A DNA stretch of 55,283 nucleotides from JAKJEP01 sp964580995 (GTDB lineage Bacteria; Planctomycetota; Phycisphaerae; Sedimentisphaerales; SM23-30), in assembly GCA_964580995.1 (NCBI GenBank), contig CAZOMV010000028.1, positions 1-55,283 of the forward strand. Direction: 5' to 3'. The notes under the pieces were generated by a model. It had not been told where the DNA came from. It saw only the letters and a list, made by a program, of their open reading frames with translations, and did not search any database. This document shows positions 8,141-17,656 of this stretch, piece after piece. Each line of letters starts with the position of its first letter. Within the stretch, counting starts at the first letter, position 1. The position numbers were made by a program, and so were the translations under genes.

Positions 8141-10840
8141 TTATTTAGCCATAATAATGAAGCTGGCCGGGGCAAAGGGACGCAGGCGGAACGTGAACCT
8201 GCCGCTATGGGCCGGAATAGGCTCACCGTTGGGTCGGCCGCGAAGATCGACCGGCTGAACAGCGGCGGCATGGAGGCCTTCCGGCAGCAGCACGGTGCAA
8301 TCGCTGCTTTTGCCGCCTTGTTCCCAAAGCCGCAGGATGATACCGGGACCATCGGGATTGGTACCGAAGGCAGTAACACCCACTCCTGATGGGGAGACTT
8401 CCAGCCCGGTTTGCATGGCAGGCAGTGAGCCAGTTGGGCCTTGGTATTCGGCGGCCAGCAGAGGTGCGCGGGCCTCCATCGCCGGCTGATAGAGGGTACT
8501 GACGGAGTCGTATTGATCGAACGTCCAGAGCCTTACTCGCGAGGTGAGGGAGCCGCCCCACCAGCTTCGGAAATTGGTATGGTATTGATTGTTGAAGAGG
8601 TTGAAATAGACCCTCGGATGTTCGGGGACATAACGCAGACTCCAGCGGTACACACCCGGTTCGCCGAGGCTTACCAAGGGATTATCGATGGCGCAGATGC
8701 CGACACCGGAGCCGATGCCTTCGCTAACGGTCAGACCCGTGTTGAGCCAGAGGAGGTGAAAATTGCAGCCGTCGATAATATCGGTGGTAGGGTCGATGAT
8801 CGAGCCGACCCGGCCAAGCTGATATTTCGGCGAATCAATTTTAAGGGGCAGACAAATCCAGCAAGCTTCGGGCCAGCCGTCGGGTTTTTTCTCGAAACCC
8901 ACTTCGATATCGGCTGCCGGCAAATCGTTATAGAGCGTCAGGGCGATAGATACTTTCTGCGGTACTATTTCGGTGGGAAGCGCTGTCATAATTGCGGTGA
9001 CAGCGAGGGATGAGCGACGAAATTCACATTGCATATCGACTGCCGTAAAAGACTCGTAAGGGGCGTCGGGCATGTCGGATTTAATGATCCCGTAGCCACG
9101 GGTCCATTGCAAGGACGGCACGATATAGTCATGCAGATTATCATCGATATTTTTTTTGCCGAGGCGTTCGTAGAGATACTGGCCGAATCCGTGCGGAGCG
9201 GATTGGTCCACGAGTTCTCGTCCGGTGCGTTTGTCAATCAGGCTGGCGATGAGGCCCCGCTGGGGATCCAGATGTGCTTTGAAAAACGGGCTTTCCAGCG
9301 TGTTGGAGTGGGAGTCGGCCGCCAAGCCATCAGACCGGGATTGTTCCGCGGCGGCCACATAGGTGCGATATCCCAGAGCGGGCAAATCGGCGGCCAGGAA
9401 GCGGAGGGTCTGGCCCTCGATAGCCACCGGGATATACCGGTCCTCGTCAAGGGTTTTCAGGCCCGAAGGTACCTGCCCCTTGATTTTCACTTCGACCAGG
9501 CCGGTGCGTTTCCAGGGCAGGGGATTAAAAACGACGATTCGGGAACCGTCGATGTTCACATTCTTTGCCAGCGCCAGGAGTTCCGCGGCGAGCACCGGCT
9601 CGATGAGTGATTGAGCGTCTTTGATATACGTTTCGTGTTCGTCGTAGGATTCTTCGCAGAGCCGATAGTTATCCGGCAGGCCGTTGGTGAGCAGTTCCTC
9701 CCAGGCTTTTGGACCATAGGCCAACCGAACGTAATTCTGCGTGGCCAAACCCCAGGTATGCTCACCATAGAGGAGACTCTTTTCGTATGCTCGGGCAATC
9801 GTTTCGGTTGGATCCGGCTCGTTCAGGCCCCAGATTTGGGAAAGAGTCGCCAGGCTTTCGGTTACAGCAATTCGGGGCCGTGTGTTCCGCGCGATTTTGC
9901 AACCGACCGGAGCACTCATCGGCCCGTGAATCCACACGTCGGAGAGATCTCCGCGTACGACGGGCAAGTCGGGATTTTTAGCCCTGAGGGCATCGGAAAA
10001 GTCGGACAATCTTCCGATTTTAACTTTCACATTTGGGGCTTCGTTGTGAATGGTATCGAGAGTCTGACGGATATACTCCGGCGACGGCGGCCCCACATTG
10101 TCAAGGGTGCTCAACAGTGCCAGCCAGGTGGCGTGAGGCCAGTCGGGGGGAGGCAGCACGGAAGTACCGTATTCACCCGAATACATGGTCAACACACGGG
10201 AGCCGTCGGGGCCTTCCCACCAGAAAAGGTTTGGTACGCGTGCTTTTTGATTGGCGGCATTGGCACCGATGTGGAAAAAATCAATTCCCGCATGCTTGAG
10301 CAAAGTGGGCATAACCCAGGTATGTCCACAAACATCGGTCATCTTCCCGTCGCGTGGCAATTCCAGACTATACTGGCGGGCGATACGCGAGGAAAAGCCA
10401 AGTCCGCGTACCAAGTCCTCCAGTTCGAGGGTTTCCGTGTGCGTGGTGAATGGCAGGCCGTGAATAGCCAGATTTCCGCCGCGCAGGGCCTGCTCGATGA
10501 TCTGTCGCCGCTGGGGATCCTGGCCCGGCCAAAGCACCTGGGACATGGGCCAGCCGGGGATGGTCCAGACAAATTGCTGGTCCCGAGGCAAATCGCGGTT
10601 TTGGTCGATGACCGCCAGGGTACGATCAATCATGGTCGTACGATAATCATTGATCACATTCCGGGCCAGATCCGTATAGCCGATATCGAAGTGCGTCTTG
10701 AAGACAATGATGATTTGTTTCACGTTGGGTGAATATTTTGGTTGGTTATTACCCGGATTTGATTCTTCTGCGGTACATCGCGAAAAACCGGCCAGCAAGA
10801 AGCACCATCCCAGAGCCAAAGCTGCGATTTTCATTTTCAT
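8141..10840 (-). CDS. Exported GH38-like alpha-mannosidase-family glycosidase
   Basis: This 899-residue enzyme has an N-terminal hydrophobic export segment (~1-24, with Cys at 22 but no clean lipobox). The GH38 zinc site appears as KTHFDIGYTD (His50, Asp52). The catalytic-Asp region is degenerate, TDVCGHT instead of the classical D-x-F-G-H (~170), followed by MPTLLKHAGIDFFHIG. The C-terminal half is the beta-sandwich GH38 C domain. Ribosome-binding site GAAAGGA precedes ATG 10840. It is first in an operon with the UroD-family gene (51 nt gap) and the sugar porter. Retaining alpha-mannosidase chemistry is expected for the family, but the divergent motif leaves the true substrate open. Confidence 0.8.
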   Translation of the reverse strand: MKMKIAALALGWCFLLAGFSRCTAEESNPGNNQPKYSPNVKQIIIVFKTHFDIGYTDLARNVINDYRTTMIDRTLAVIDQNRDLPRDQQFVWTIPGWPMSQVLWPGQDPQRRQIIEQALRGGNLAIHGLPFTTHTETLELEDLVRGLGFSSRIARQYSLELPRDGKMTDVCGHTWVMPTLLKHAGIDFFHIGANAANQKARVPNLFWWEGPDGSRVLTMYSGEYGTSVLPPPDWPHATWLALLSTLDNVGPPSPEYIRQTLDTIHNEAPNVKVKIGRLSDFSDALRAKNPDLPVVRGDLSDVWIHGPMSAPVGCKIARNTRPRIAVTESLATLSQIWGLNEPDPTETIARAYEKSLLYGEHTWGLATQNYVRLAYGPKAWEELLTNGLPDNYRLCEESYDEHETYIKDAQSLIEPVLAAELLALAKNVNIDGSRIVVFNPLPWKRTGLVEVKIKGQVPSGLKTLDEDRYIPVAIEGQTLRFLAADLPALGYRTYVAAAEQSRSDGLAADSHSNTLESPFFKAHLDPQRGLIASLIDKRTGRELVDQSAPHGFGQYLYERLGKKNIDDNLHDYIVPSLQWTRGYGIIKSDMPDAPYESFTAVDMQCEFRRSSLAVTAIMTALPTEIVPQKVSIALTLYNDLPAADIEVGFEKKPDGWPEACWICLPLKIDSPKYQLGRVGSIIDPTTDIIDGCNFHLLWLNTGLTVSEGIGSGVGICAIDNPLVSLGEPGVYRWSLRYVPEHPRVYFNLFNNQYHTNFRSWWGGSLTSRVRLWTFDQYDSVSTLYQPAMEARAPLLAAEYQGPTGSLPAMQTGLEVSPSGVGVTAFGTNPDGPGIILRLWEQGGKSSDCTVLLPEGLHAAAVQPVDLRGRPNGEPIPAHSGRFTFRLRPFAPASFIIMAK

Positions 10841-10968
10841 TACGTTTTTCCTTTCTCTTTGCGTACCTGCTCACCCTATTTACTTTTATAATCTTAAATG
10901 GTAAGAAAATACGGACCAAAACAAATCATCAAAATTTCTACTTTTTTACCATTAAAATATTTTTAAAA

Positions 10969-10997
10969 ATTATCCAATCGGAGCTAATAAATTGTAA
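10969..10997 (-). promoter_or_regulatory. Candidate sigma70 promoter of the GH38-UroD-porter operon
   Basis: On the minus strand, TTACAA (10992-10997) and GATAAT (10969-10974) are separated by 17 nt. Transcription would start about 120 nt before ATG 10840. No copy of the shared operator lies at this promoter; the nearest is ~105 bp away, at the divergent GntR promoter. Confidence 0.45.
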
Positions 10998-11067
10998 GTC
11001 TTTATTGCATAGATATATATAGAATTTTCATTTTATTAAAAGCAGAAAAAAATACCGTAAATTTATG

Positions 11068-11119
11068 TTGACATGCAACCTAAGAATAAATATATTAAAG
11101 ATATAACCTATGTGATAAG
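11068..11119 (+). promoter_or_regulatory. Promoter plus shared operator (site 1) of the first GntR gene and polysaccharide run
   Basis: TTGACA (11068-11073), a 17-nt spacer, TATATT (11091-11096), 7 nt, then TAACCTATGTGATAAG (11104-11119). The operator would cover the first transcribed bases, consistent with repression by blocking initiation. The spacing is the same at the three other intact promoter sites. The operator is partly palindromic: TAAC-N6-GTTA in the best copies. Confidence 0.8.
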
Positions 11120-11186
11120 ATATAAATTATTAGTTATCGCTATAAATAACAAAGGTTAACGAACACACATAACAGGTTTCCGTTTC

Positions 11187-12020
11187 ATGTATAAGCAGTC
11201 GGAAAAAAACAAAACAAAGCCATCCATCACTCAATATGATTTTTTGAAGCAGATTGTACATTCAGAAATGCAGCCGGAGGCGGTGGTGGAAGAAGCTGGG
11301 AAACATCATCCTATGGGTCCGCTGGATGAGCCAAAACGAGCGGAGCGGATTGTGCCGGAATTAATCAAATATATACAGGTTCATAATCTGGTATCTGGAA
11401 GCAAGTTGCCTTCTCAGCGAGAGTTATGTGAGATTTTGCGGGTGGGGGCCAATTCGTTGCGGGAGGCGTTGTTTACGCTACAGACCATCGGGCTGGTGCA
11501 ATCCCGGCAGGGAGCAGGCTGGTATGTGGGGAAATTCGATCCGGTAGGGAATTTGAAGTTTTTAACGCCGATTCTGGAAACCTATACGGATACCAATGCG
11601 GAAATCATTATTGAGACCCGCATGGCGATTGAGCCGGTTTTTGCGCGACGGGCGGCGGAATATATTACGGAAGAAGGTTTGAAAAAATTAGAAAAAATCA
11701 ACCAGAATATGGTACAATCAGGGGATAAGAAGGATTTCGATTCTTTTAGAGAATATGACAAATCGTTTCATGTTGTTTTGGCCCAGGAATCCCGCAGCGG
11801 GATTTTATGTGTTTTGGGCTCATTATTAAATAATCTGTTTTTTTCCTATTGGACGCCGCTCTGCGTGGATTATGAACATCCGGTGCGTGTGCATGATGAA
11901 CTGCTGAAAACTTTGCGAGCCAGAGATTCGTATGCGGCGGAGCAGTGTATGAAAGAACATATCGAAAAAGCCAAGGAATTTCTGGATACCATTCGTAACC
12001 ATGTAGAGGTAAAGGGATAA
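11187..12020 (+). CDS. GntR-family (FadR subfamily) transcriptional regulator 1
   Basis: This 277-residue regulator has a winged helix at ~51-118 (ERIVPELIKYIQ, then the recognition-helix region SQRELCEILRVGANSLREAL, then the wing LVQSRQGAGWYVG) and an all-helical FadR-type ligand domain after ~135 (ETRMAIEPVFARRAAEYI; FREYDKSFHVVLA; VHDELLKTLRARD). The D-x-x-x-H and C-terminal His positions could bind a metal and a carboxylate effector. The ribosome-binding site is weak (CAGG, 11 nt away), suggesting low expression. It lies directly behind operator site 1, so autoregulation is likely. It heads the plus-strand gene run to 31.4 kb. The protein at 31.5 kb is nearly identical in the DNA-binding part. 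Confidence 0.92.
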   Translation: MYKQSEKNKTKPSITQYDFLKQIVHSEMQPEAVVEEAGKHHPMGPLDEPKRAERIVPELIKYIQVHNLVSGSKLPSQRELCEILRVGANSLREALFTLQTIGLVQSRQGAGWYVGKFDPVGNLKFLTPILETYTDTNAEIIIETRMAIEPVFARRAAEYITEEGLKKLEKINQNMVQSGDKKDFDSFREYDKSFHVVLAQESRSGILCVLGSLLNNLFFSYWTPLCVDYEHPVRVHDELLKTLRARDSYAAEQCMKEHIEKAKEFLDTIRNHVEVKG

Positions 12021-12182
12021 GATGTAATTGGAATTTAGTAGAGAGGAGAAAGGAGGCCGCAGATAGCTGAACAATATGATAGTACGTTTACTCCGGCTTT
12101 GGGATTTATGCAAACGGATATATGGAGGAGTAAGCAGAGAAAAGGTGTTTTTAGTTTAACTAGTTGAGAAGGAGAAATAGTA

Positions 12183-13925
12183 ATGAAAAAATGTTTATTG
12201 TTTACGATGATTGTTATGTTGTGTTGTGCCGGAATGACTTGGGCAAAAAGCGTCCAGGCTCTGTATCGGATGGATGAAAGCGATCCCAGTGACCCCAACC
12301 TGATTGATAGTAGTGCTTATGGCAATACGGCAACACTCCTCGGCGGGAATCGGGTTGCCGATGGTCCCTATGGCAGTGGTTATGCGTTAGATTTCTTGAA
12401 CACGGCGAATCATGAGTTTCTTATCCCTGATTCTGCCCAGATTCAGCCGGGTGCTGATGATTTCACCTGGGTACTTTGGTATAAACCACATGATGAAGGG
12501 CGTACAGGTATATGTGCGGATGCCGACCAGGATTGGTGGTTGTCTCTGGAATTTTGCTATTCAGATGGTATAGCTGCTACGAACAATGTAAGTCTCTGGG
12601 CCGGTTCCGGTGCCGGTTGGAACATATTTCAAAATGATAGATCTGGCGATCAAAATGCCGGTACTGGTATACAGCCATTGATATTTGAAGATTGGAACCA
12701 AATTGTGGTTACCAAGGAAGGTGATGTTTTTAAGACGTACATCAACGGTTTTCTGGACCTCAACAAAGATATCACTGGTTGGCTGCCGTCTGGCACTGGT
12801 ATTGCTAATTTTCCGGGCGATAAAGTAATCGGTCGATGGTGGACCAGACCCGCATTCAAAGGTATCGATGCTGTTATAGATGAGTTTGCCGTACTTGACT
12901 GGGCCGTGTCGCAAGAAGAGGCGGTCTGGTTGTTGACGAACCCGGTTCCGTTAGATCCGAATGTCGATATGCCGGATCCGAGTACGCTGCCAGGCCTGCC
13001 AGCGCACCCGATCCTGTCTGAACCGAATAGCAATGTATTGCGGTGTTATTTCTCAATGGATGAAGGTTCGGGCGGCGCAGTGCATGATACGAGTTATGCC
13101 GGCAGTCCCGTTTATGGGGCTATGAATATGGGTGGTTACAATGCACCTAATAATGGATTTAGTTCCGATACCCCACGGGGCTGGCCTGGTTACGCGTGGG
13201 AGTCTAACGATACCAATGGCAGGGATGTACTAACTTTCGTTCATTCTGACGAAGCCTGGGATTGGGCTGACAGGGATTTCTCTCTGCAACTATGGTTCAA
13301 ACCTAAGACGGCGGGGCAACAGTCCATTTTCAGTGCTACACGCGATTTATGGTTTGGTATGATGTATGATTTTCATGTTACCAGGAATGTGTGTCTCTGG
13401 GCTGCCTCCGAAGGAGGAGCCGGCTGGGATATGATTCAATGTGATAATCCTGCCGCAGACAATTCCGGGGTTGGTCAAAAGTCGTTAAAACTAGGCGAAT
13501 GGAACCATATTGTGGTTGCCAGAAACGGTCAAAATTGGAAGACGTACATCAATGGACGATTAGACCTCGATATTACTCCTCCCAACGGTGCCCTTGCTAT
13601 TAAAAACATGTATAGGGCCAAAAGAATCGGCGAGTGGGGGAACTATGCGCTAGGGATGAACGCCTACGTGGATGAGCTTGCCGTTTGGAATCATGCTTTG
13701 ACTGACAATGAAGTATGGTATTACTACACCAACAAGATTGATCCGGACAATTTGCCGGATCCGGGTACGCTACCGGAACCGCCTGGCGAATTGGAACCCT
13801 ATTGTGTAGACTATCTGAAAACGGATTTAAACAAAGACTGTTATGTCGATCTGGCTGACTTTGCGTTGCTTGCTGGGCAATGGCTGCTTTGTAACGATGA
13901 GAATAACGAGGCTTGTTCCGAGTAA
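12183..13925 (+). CDS. Secreted protein with two LamG/concanavalin-like domains and C-terminal dockerin-like segment
   Basis: This 580-residue protein has signal peptide 1-21 and two homologous LamG-type jelly rolls (~25-255 and ~285-525). Both show the pattern ALYRMDES/CYFSMDEG, FTWVLWYKP/FSLQLWFKP, WNQIVVTKEGDVFKTYINGF/WNHIVVARNGQNWKTYINGR and VIDEFAVLDWAVS/YVDELAVWNHALT. The C terminus (~545-570) carries DLNKDCYVDLADFALLAGQW, an EF-hand/dockerin-like segment also seen in the 0.4 kb and 49.3 kb proteins. No catalytic domain is recognised, so carbohydrate binding or cell-surface attachment is the likely role. AAGGAG lies 10 nt before the ATG. The 162-nt gap after the regulator has no evident promoter, so it is probably co-transcribed. 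Confidence 0.82.
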   Translation: MKKCLLFTMIVMLCCAGMTWAKSVQALYRMDESDPSDPNLIDSSAYGNTATLLGGNRVADGPYGSGYALDFLNTANHEFLIPDSAQIQPGADDFTWVLWYKPHDEGRTGICADADQDWWLSLEFCYSDGIAATNNVSLWAGSGAGWNIFQNDRSGDQNAGTGIQPLIFEDWNQIVVTKEGDVFKTYINGFLDLNKDITGWLPSGTGIANFPGDKVIGRWWTRPAFKGIDAVIDEFAVLDWAVSQEEAVWLLTNPVPLDPNVDMPDPSTLPGLPAHPILSEPNSNVLRCYFSMDEGSGGAVHDTSYAGSPVYGAMNMGGYNAPNNGFSSDTPRGWPGYAWESNDTNGRDVLTFVHSDEAWDWADRDFSLQLWFKPKTAGQQSIFSATRDLWFGMMYDFHVTRNVCLWAASEGGAGWDMIQCDNPAADNSGVGQKSLKLGEWNHIVVARNGQNWKTYINGRLDLDITPPNGALAIKNMYRAKRIGEWGNYALGMNAYVDELAVWNHALTDNEVWYYYTNKIDPDNLPDPGTLPEPPGELEPYCVDYLKTDLNKDCYVDLADFALLAGQWLLCNDENNEACSE

Positions 13926-14022
13926 TGTTCGTGTACAAAGTAGAAACACTGTAGTTTGATGGTAATTGAGAACCTGCAGAAGATGGAGTGTAGGTTTTCG
14001 GCGAATGAAGATGACGTGAGGT

Positions 14023-14054
14023 CGGACTGGCTGGTACCTGATCCAGCCAGTCCG
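14023..14054 (+). terminator. Strong GC-rich hairpin between LamG and alpha-galactosidase genes
   Basis: CGGACTGGCTGG (14023-14034) pairs perfectly with CCAGCCAGTCCG (14043-14054) around an 8-nt loop. The following GCTGTTTCTC is only moderately T-rich, so it may be a partial terminator or an mRNA-stabilising/processing hairpin inside a polycistronic message. Confidence 0.6.
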
Positions 14055-14140
14055 GCTGTTTCTCGAGTTCGTGGTATTTTTGCCAAAATAGCGAAAAAAG
14101 GAAAAACTTGGGGAGGGGAAATCCGGCGAAAGGAGTACTT

Positions 14141-16624
14141 ATGAGAGTCCGTACCTGTCTTTTGGGATTCGTTTTCTTTGTATATTGTATTTCTGCTTGC
14201 CTTTTGGCGGTCAGCCCGGTTGCGGAAGAGTTTGCCGAGCGGGATGCCTGGGTGGCGGCCAAATTCCAGGATTCTCCGAAGGAAGCGCCGCCGGAAGCGG
14301 GGCTGGTTATACTTGCCAACCATGATCCGGTGCAAAAGAATCAGCATACCGGCAAACCTTTGAAAATTAAAGATCAGGCGTTTGAGTATGGTTTGTTTTG
14401 CCATGCGCCCAGCAGGATCATTGTGCGGCTGCCGTCGGCGGGAAAGACTTTCCGCGCTATGTCTGGAGTTGACAGCAACCATGCGGGAGCAGGAGGGCAG
14501 GGGAGTGTGACATTTCTGGTGTCCGTCCAGGGGGAGAAGGTGTTTGGTTCCGAGGTGATGCGCGAGGGGATGCCTGCGGTGCCGGTGGTCGTGGATTTGA
14601 AAGGAGCGAAGGAATTTACTATCGAAGTAACGGATGCCGGAGATGGCAATCCATTTGATCAATCGTGCTGGGCGGATGCCAGGGTTACGCTGGCCAGCGG
14701 CAAGGAAATCCGGCTGGATGAGATGAGTATTGTCGAGGGGCAGGAGAAAGGATACAGTTCCGATCCGTTTTTGTCCTTTGTTTACGGCGGGAAATCTTCG
14801 GCGGAATTTTTGGAGGAATGGAAGCGGGAGCGAAGTTCGCGGGTTTTGGATGCCAACCGGACGGAATATACCCTGACTTATACGGACCCGAAGACCAAGC
14901 TGGCGGTTCGCTGTGTGGGGGTGGTGTGGAAAGATTATCCGACGGTGGAATGGACGGTGTATTTCAAGAATGAGGGGACGGCGGATACCCCGATTCTGGA
15001 GTCGATTCAAGCCCTGGACACAACCTTCGAGCGAAGATCGACGGGGGAATTTCTCCTGCATCATCACAAGGGGGATATGTGCACGATTGACAGTTTTGAG
15101 CCTTTGCAGACCATTCTAAAGCCGAATGAAACAAAGAAGTTTGTCCCGGCGGGCGGTCGCCCGAGCAATTTTGAGTGGCCTTACTATAATCTGGAATGTC
15201 CCCAGCAGGGAGAAGGGATTATTATCGTAATCGGCTGGCCGGGGCAATGGGCATCCCAATTTATCCGGGATGCGGGCAGCGGTCTGCGGGTAGTGGGGGG
15301 GCAGGAATTGACGCATTTAAAGCTACATCCCGGCGAAGAGATTCGTACGCCGCTGATTCTGCTGCAATTTTACCAGGGCGACTGGATACGGGCGCAGAAT
15401 ATCTGGCGGCGGTTTATGTTCGCTCATAATTTTCCGAAAGATCACGGCAAGCCGTGGACCGCAAAGGCCTCGGCGGGCAGCGTGCAATTTTGCGGTTTCA
15501 ATTGCAATCAGGCGACGGATATTGAATTTATCAATCGGTTTTTTGAGGTGGGGATGCCGCTGGACTGCTGGTGGATGGATGCGGGCTGGTATGTGCATGA
15601 CGGGGTGGGCTGGCCGAAGGTGGGTACCTGGGAAGTGGACCGGCAGCGGTTTCCCGGCGGAATCCGGACGATTGCCGATTTGTGCCATTCCAAAGGGATG
15701 GAATTGATCGTCTGGTTTGAGGTGGAGCGGGTGCACCCGGATACCTGGCTGACCAAAAACCATCCGGAATGGATCTTCGGCGGTGCCGGCGGGGGATTGC
15801 TAAAGATGAATGAACCGGAGGCGGCGGCGTGGATTACCAATCATATTGACAAGATGATAACGGATGAGGGAATCGATTTATACCGTTCGGACTTTAATAT
15901 CGATCCGCTGGGATACTGGCGGGGTAATGATGCGGAGGACCGGCAGGGGATAACGGAGATTCGCTACATTGAAGGGTATCTGGCCTATTGGGACGAGCTG
16001 CAGCGCCGCCATCCGGGGATGCCGATTGATTCCTGTGCCAGCGGCGGGCGGCGGGATGATCTGGAGACGATGCGGCGGGCGATCCCTATTTTGCGGACCG
16101 ATTTCGAACGGTCGCCGGAAGGGAATCAGTGCTGTACGTATGGATTTGCCCTGTGGCTGCCCTATTTTTGCGGGCCGAACTGGGATAATGTCAAATATCC
16201 GTTTCGCAGTACGATTGCACCCTTTCTGCAACGGAATTGGGACGTTCGCAGCGCGGATTTCAATCTGGAACAGGGCCGGCAATTTTTGCAGCAGTGGCGG
16301 GCGGTGGTGGATTATTACTTCGGCGACTTCTATCCGCTGACGAAATATAGTATCGACAATGACAACTGGATGGCCTGGCAGTTTCATCGTCCGGATTTGG
16401 AGGCGGGAGTGATTCAGGCGTTTCGGCGGCCGGACTGTCCTTTCGTTACGGCTCAGCATAAGCTGCGGGCGCTGGAGCCGGAAGCTCGCTATGTGGTGAC
16501 GGATTTGGATACGGAGCAGCCGGTAGAAATGATCGGCCGGGAATTGATGGAACAGGGGGTATTAGTAAACATTTCGGAAAAACCTGGAGCCGCTTTGATC
16601 GTCTATAAAAAAGTGAATCAATGA
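14141..16624 (+). CDS. Secreted NPCBM + alpha-galactosidase-like (GH36/melibiase) enzyme 1
   Basis: AAAGGAG ends 6 nt before ATG 14141, giving 827 residues, the same length as the paralogue at 20.6 kb; upstream in-frame starts are rejected. Signal peptide ~1-24. An NPCBM jelly roll (~30-190) is shown by GLFCHAPSRIIVRLP, GVDSNHAG and VTDAGDGNPFDQSCWADAR. The beta-sandwich is followed by a TIM barrel with WWMDAGWY, WFEVERV (~525), YRSDFN (~580, predicted nucleophile Asp), CASGGRRDD (~630) and LRTDF (~650, predicted acid/base Asp). Exo-acting alpha-galactosidase-type activity outside the cytoplasm is inferred from the clan. Expression is probably from the GntR1 promoter. Confidence 0.87.
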   Translation: MRVRTCLLGFVFFVYCISACLLAVSPVAEEFAERDAWVAAKFQDSPKEAPPEAGLVILANHDPVQKNQHTGKPLKIKDQAFEYGLFCHAPSRIIVRLPSAGKTFRAMSGVDSNHAGAGGQGSVTFLVSVQGEKVFGSEVMREGMPAVPVVVDLKGAKEFTIEVTDAGDGNPFDQSCWADARVTLASGKEIRLDEMSIVEGQEKGYSSDPFLSFVYGGKSSAEFLEEWKRERSSRVLDANRTEYTLTYTDPKTKLAVRCVGVVWKDYPTVEWTVYFKNEGTADTPILESIQALDTTFERRSTGEFLLHHHKGDMCTIDSFEPLQTILKPNETKKFVPAGGRPSNFEWPYYNLECPQQGEGIIIVIGWPGQWASQFIRDAGSGLRVVGGQELTHLKLHPGEEIRTPLILLQFYQGDWIRAQNIWRRFMFAHNFPKDHGKPWTAKASAGSVQFCGFNCNQATDIEFINRFFEVGMPLDCWWMDAGWYVHDGVGWPKVGTWEVDRQRFPGGIRTIADLCHSKGMELIVWFEVERVHPDTWLTKNHPEWIFGGAGGGLLKMNEPEAAAWITNHIDKMITDEGIDLYRSDFNIDPLGYWRGNDAEDRQGITEIRYIEGYLAYWDELQRRHPGMPIDSCASGGRRDDLETMRRAIPILRTDFERSPEGNQCCTYGFALWLPYFCGPNWDNVKYPFRSTIAPFLQRNWDVRSADFNLEQGRQFLQQWRAVVDYYFGDFYPLTKYSIDNDNWMAWQFHRPDLEAGVIQAFRRPDCPFVTAQHKLRALEPEARYVVTDLDTEQPVEMIGRELMEQGVLVNISEKPGAALIVYKKVNQ

Positions 16625-16749
16625 AGTTCGGACCCAAACCAGACGCCAGCGTCAAGAACTCGTCGTCCCCTTCTAATTGGAGAGCCAGAGCTGGTTTTGG
16701 AAGTCGATAATGACTTTTGGCGTTTCCGGCAAAACAAGTGGTTGAGCAA

Positions 16750-17577
16750 ATGATACAAAGAAAATATATTCCGAATCGTTTTCAGGGAAAAGTGGCGATT
16801 GTGACCGGCGGTTCGGCGGGGATCGGCCGGTCGATTGTGGAAGAACTGTGCAAGGAAGGCGCCTCGGTAAGTTTTTCCGGAATCAGTGATGCTGGTTTAG
16901 CTACTGCCCGGGAATTGACAGATCATGGTTTTCCGGTGCTGTTTTGCCAGGGGGATATGGCGGAGGAAGAATTCTGCCGGAAACTGGTGGAAGAAACCCT
17001 GACGCGATTTCAAAAGGTGAATTATCTGGTGAACAACGCCTTTTCCTTTATCGCCAAGGGTCTGAATGCCACAACCCAAGACTGGGAAAGGTCGTTTCGG
17101 GTGGGGCCGATCGCTTACGCCCGGATGGTGCAGCAGGTGGTGGAGCCGATGAAGAAGGAAGGGAGCGGGGCGATTGTCAATATGTCCAGCATTGCCGCCT
17201 TTCAGGCCCAGCCGAGCCGGTGGACCTATAATGCGGCCAAGGGGGCCGTCCACACCCTGACGCGGAATATGGCCCTGGATCTGGCCCGCTATCGTATTCG
17301 GGTCAACAGCGTCAGTCCCGGCTGGATTCTGACGCGGGAATTGTACAAAGCGGCGGATATCGGCGGCGGGGGGCGGGACAAGTGGGTCAAATTATGGGGG
17401 CAGTTTCATATGCTGGAACGGTGCGGGGAACCGGTCGAGTGTGCCGGTCCGACATTGTTTCTGTTAAGCGACGATGCATCCTTCATTACCGCTACGGACC
17501 TTCCGATTGACGGTGGGTATCAGAGTATGGGACCGGAAGGATTGGGAAAATTGACCATTCTGGCCGGTTCCTATTAG
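16750..17577 (+). CDS. Short-chain dehydrogenase/reductase (classical SDR)
   Basis: This ~275-residue cytoplasmic NAD(P)-dependent oxidoreductase shows TGGSAGIG (cofactor loop), VNNAFS in place of the usual NNAG, NMSSIAA (catalytic Ser), YNAAKGA (catalytic Tyr and Lys, YxxxK) and VNSVSPGWILT. The chosen start is ATG 16750; a TTG at 16717 extends the frame but has no better ribosome-binding site. It lies between a galactosidase and a six-hairpin glycosidase-like gene, suggesting oxidation of a released sugar or sugar alcohol. It is not specially similar to the partial SDR at the left end. Substrate unknown. Confidence 0.88.
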   Translation: MIQRKYIPNRFQGKVAIVTGGSAGIGRSIVEELCKEGASVSFSGISDAGLATARELTDHGFPVLFCQGDMAEEEFCRKLVEETLTRFQKVNYLVNNAFSFIAKGLNATTQDWERSFRVGPIAYARMVQQVVEPMKKEGSGAIVNMSSIAAFQAQPSRWTYNAAKGAVHTLTRNMALDLARYRIRVNSVSPGWILTRELYKAADIGGGGRDKWVKLWGQFHMLERCGEPVECAGPTLFLLSDDASFITATDLPIDGGYQSMGPEGLGKLTILAGSY

Positions 17578-17656
17578 TTGTATTCATACTTTGATATATA
17601 ATTGAAGCGTGATTGAAAAATGCAGATGTAGAGAAAAATATTTTGAAAGGAAAAAC

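Noticed and set aside
9611..10732. 373-codon plus-strand frame antisense to the GH38-like gene
   Set aside because: The opposite strand carries a clear glycosidase with zinc-site motifs, signal peptide and ribosome-binding site; the plus frame has no family resemblance.
12044..12159. Very strong ribosome-binding-like AAAGGAGG after the first GntR gene and a 27-codon frame from ATG 12076
   Set aside because: The ATG is ~18 nt too far from the purine stretch and the peptide shows no recognisable feature; it may be leader RNA only.
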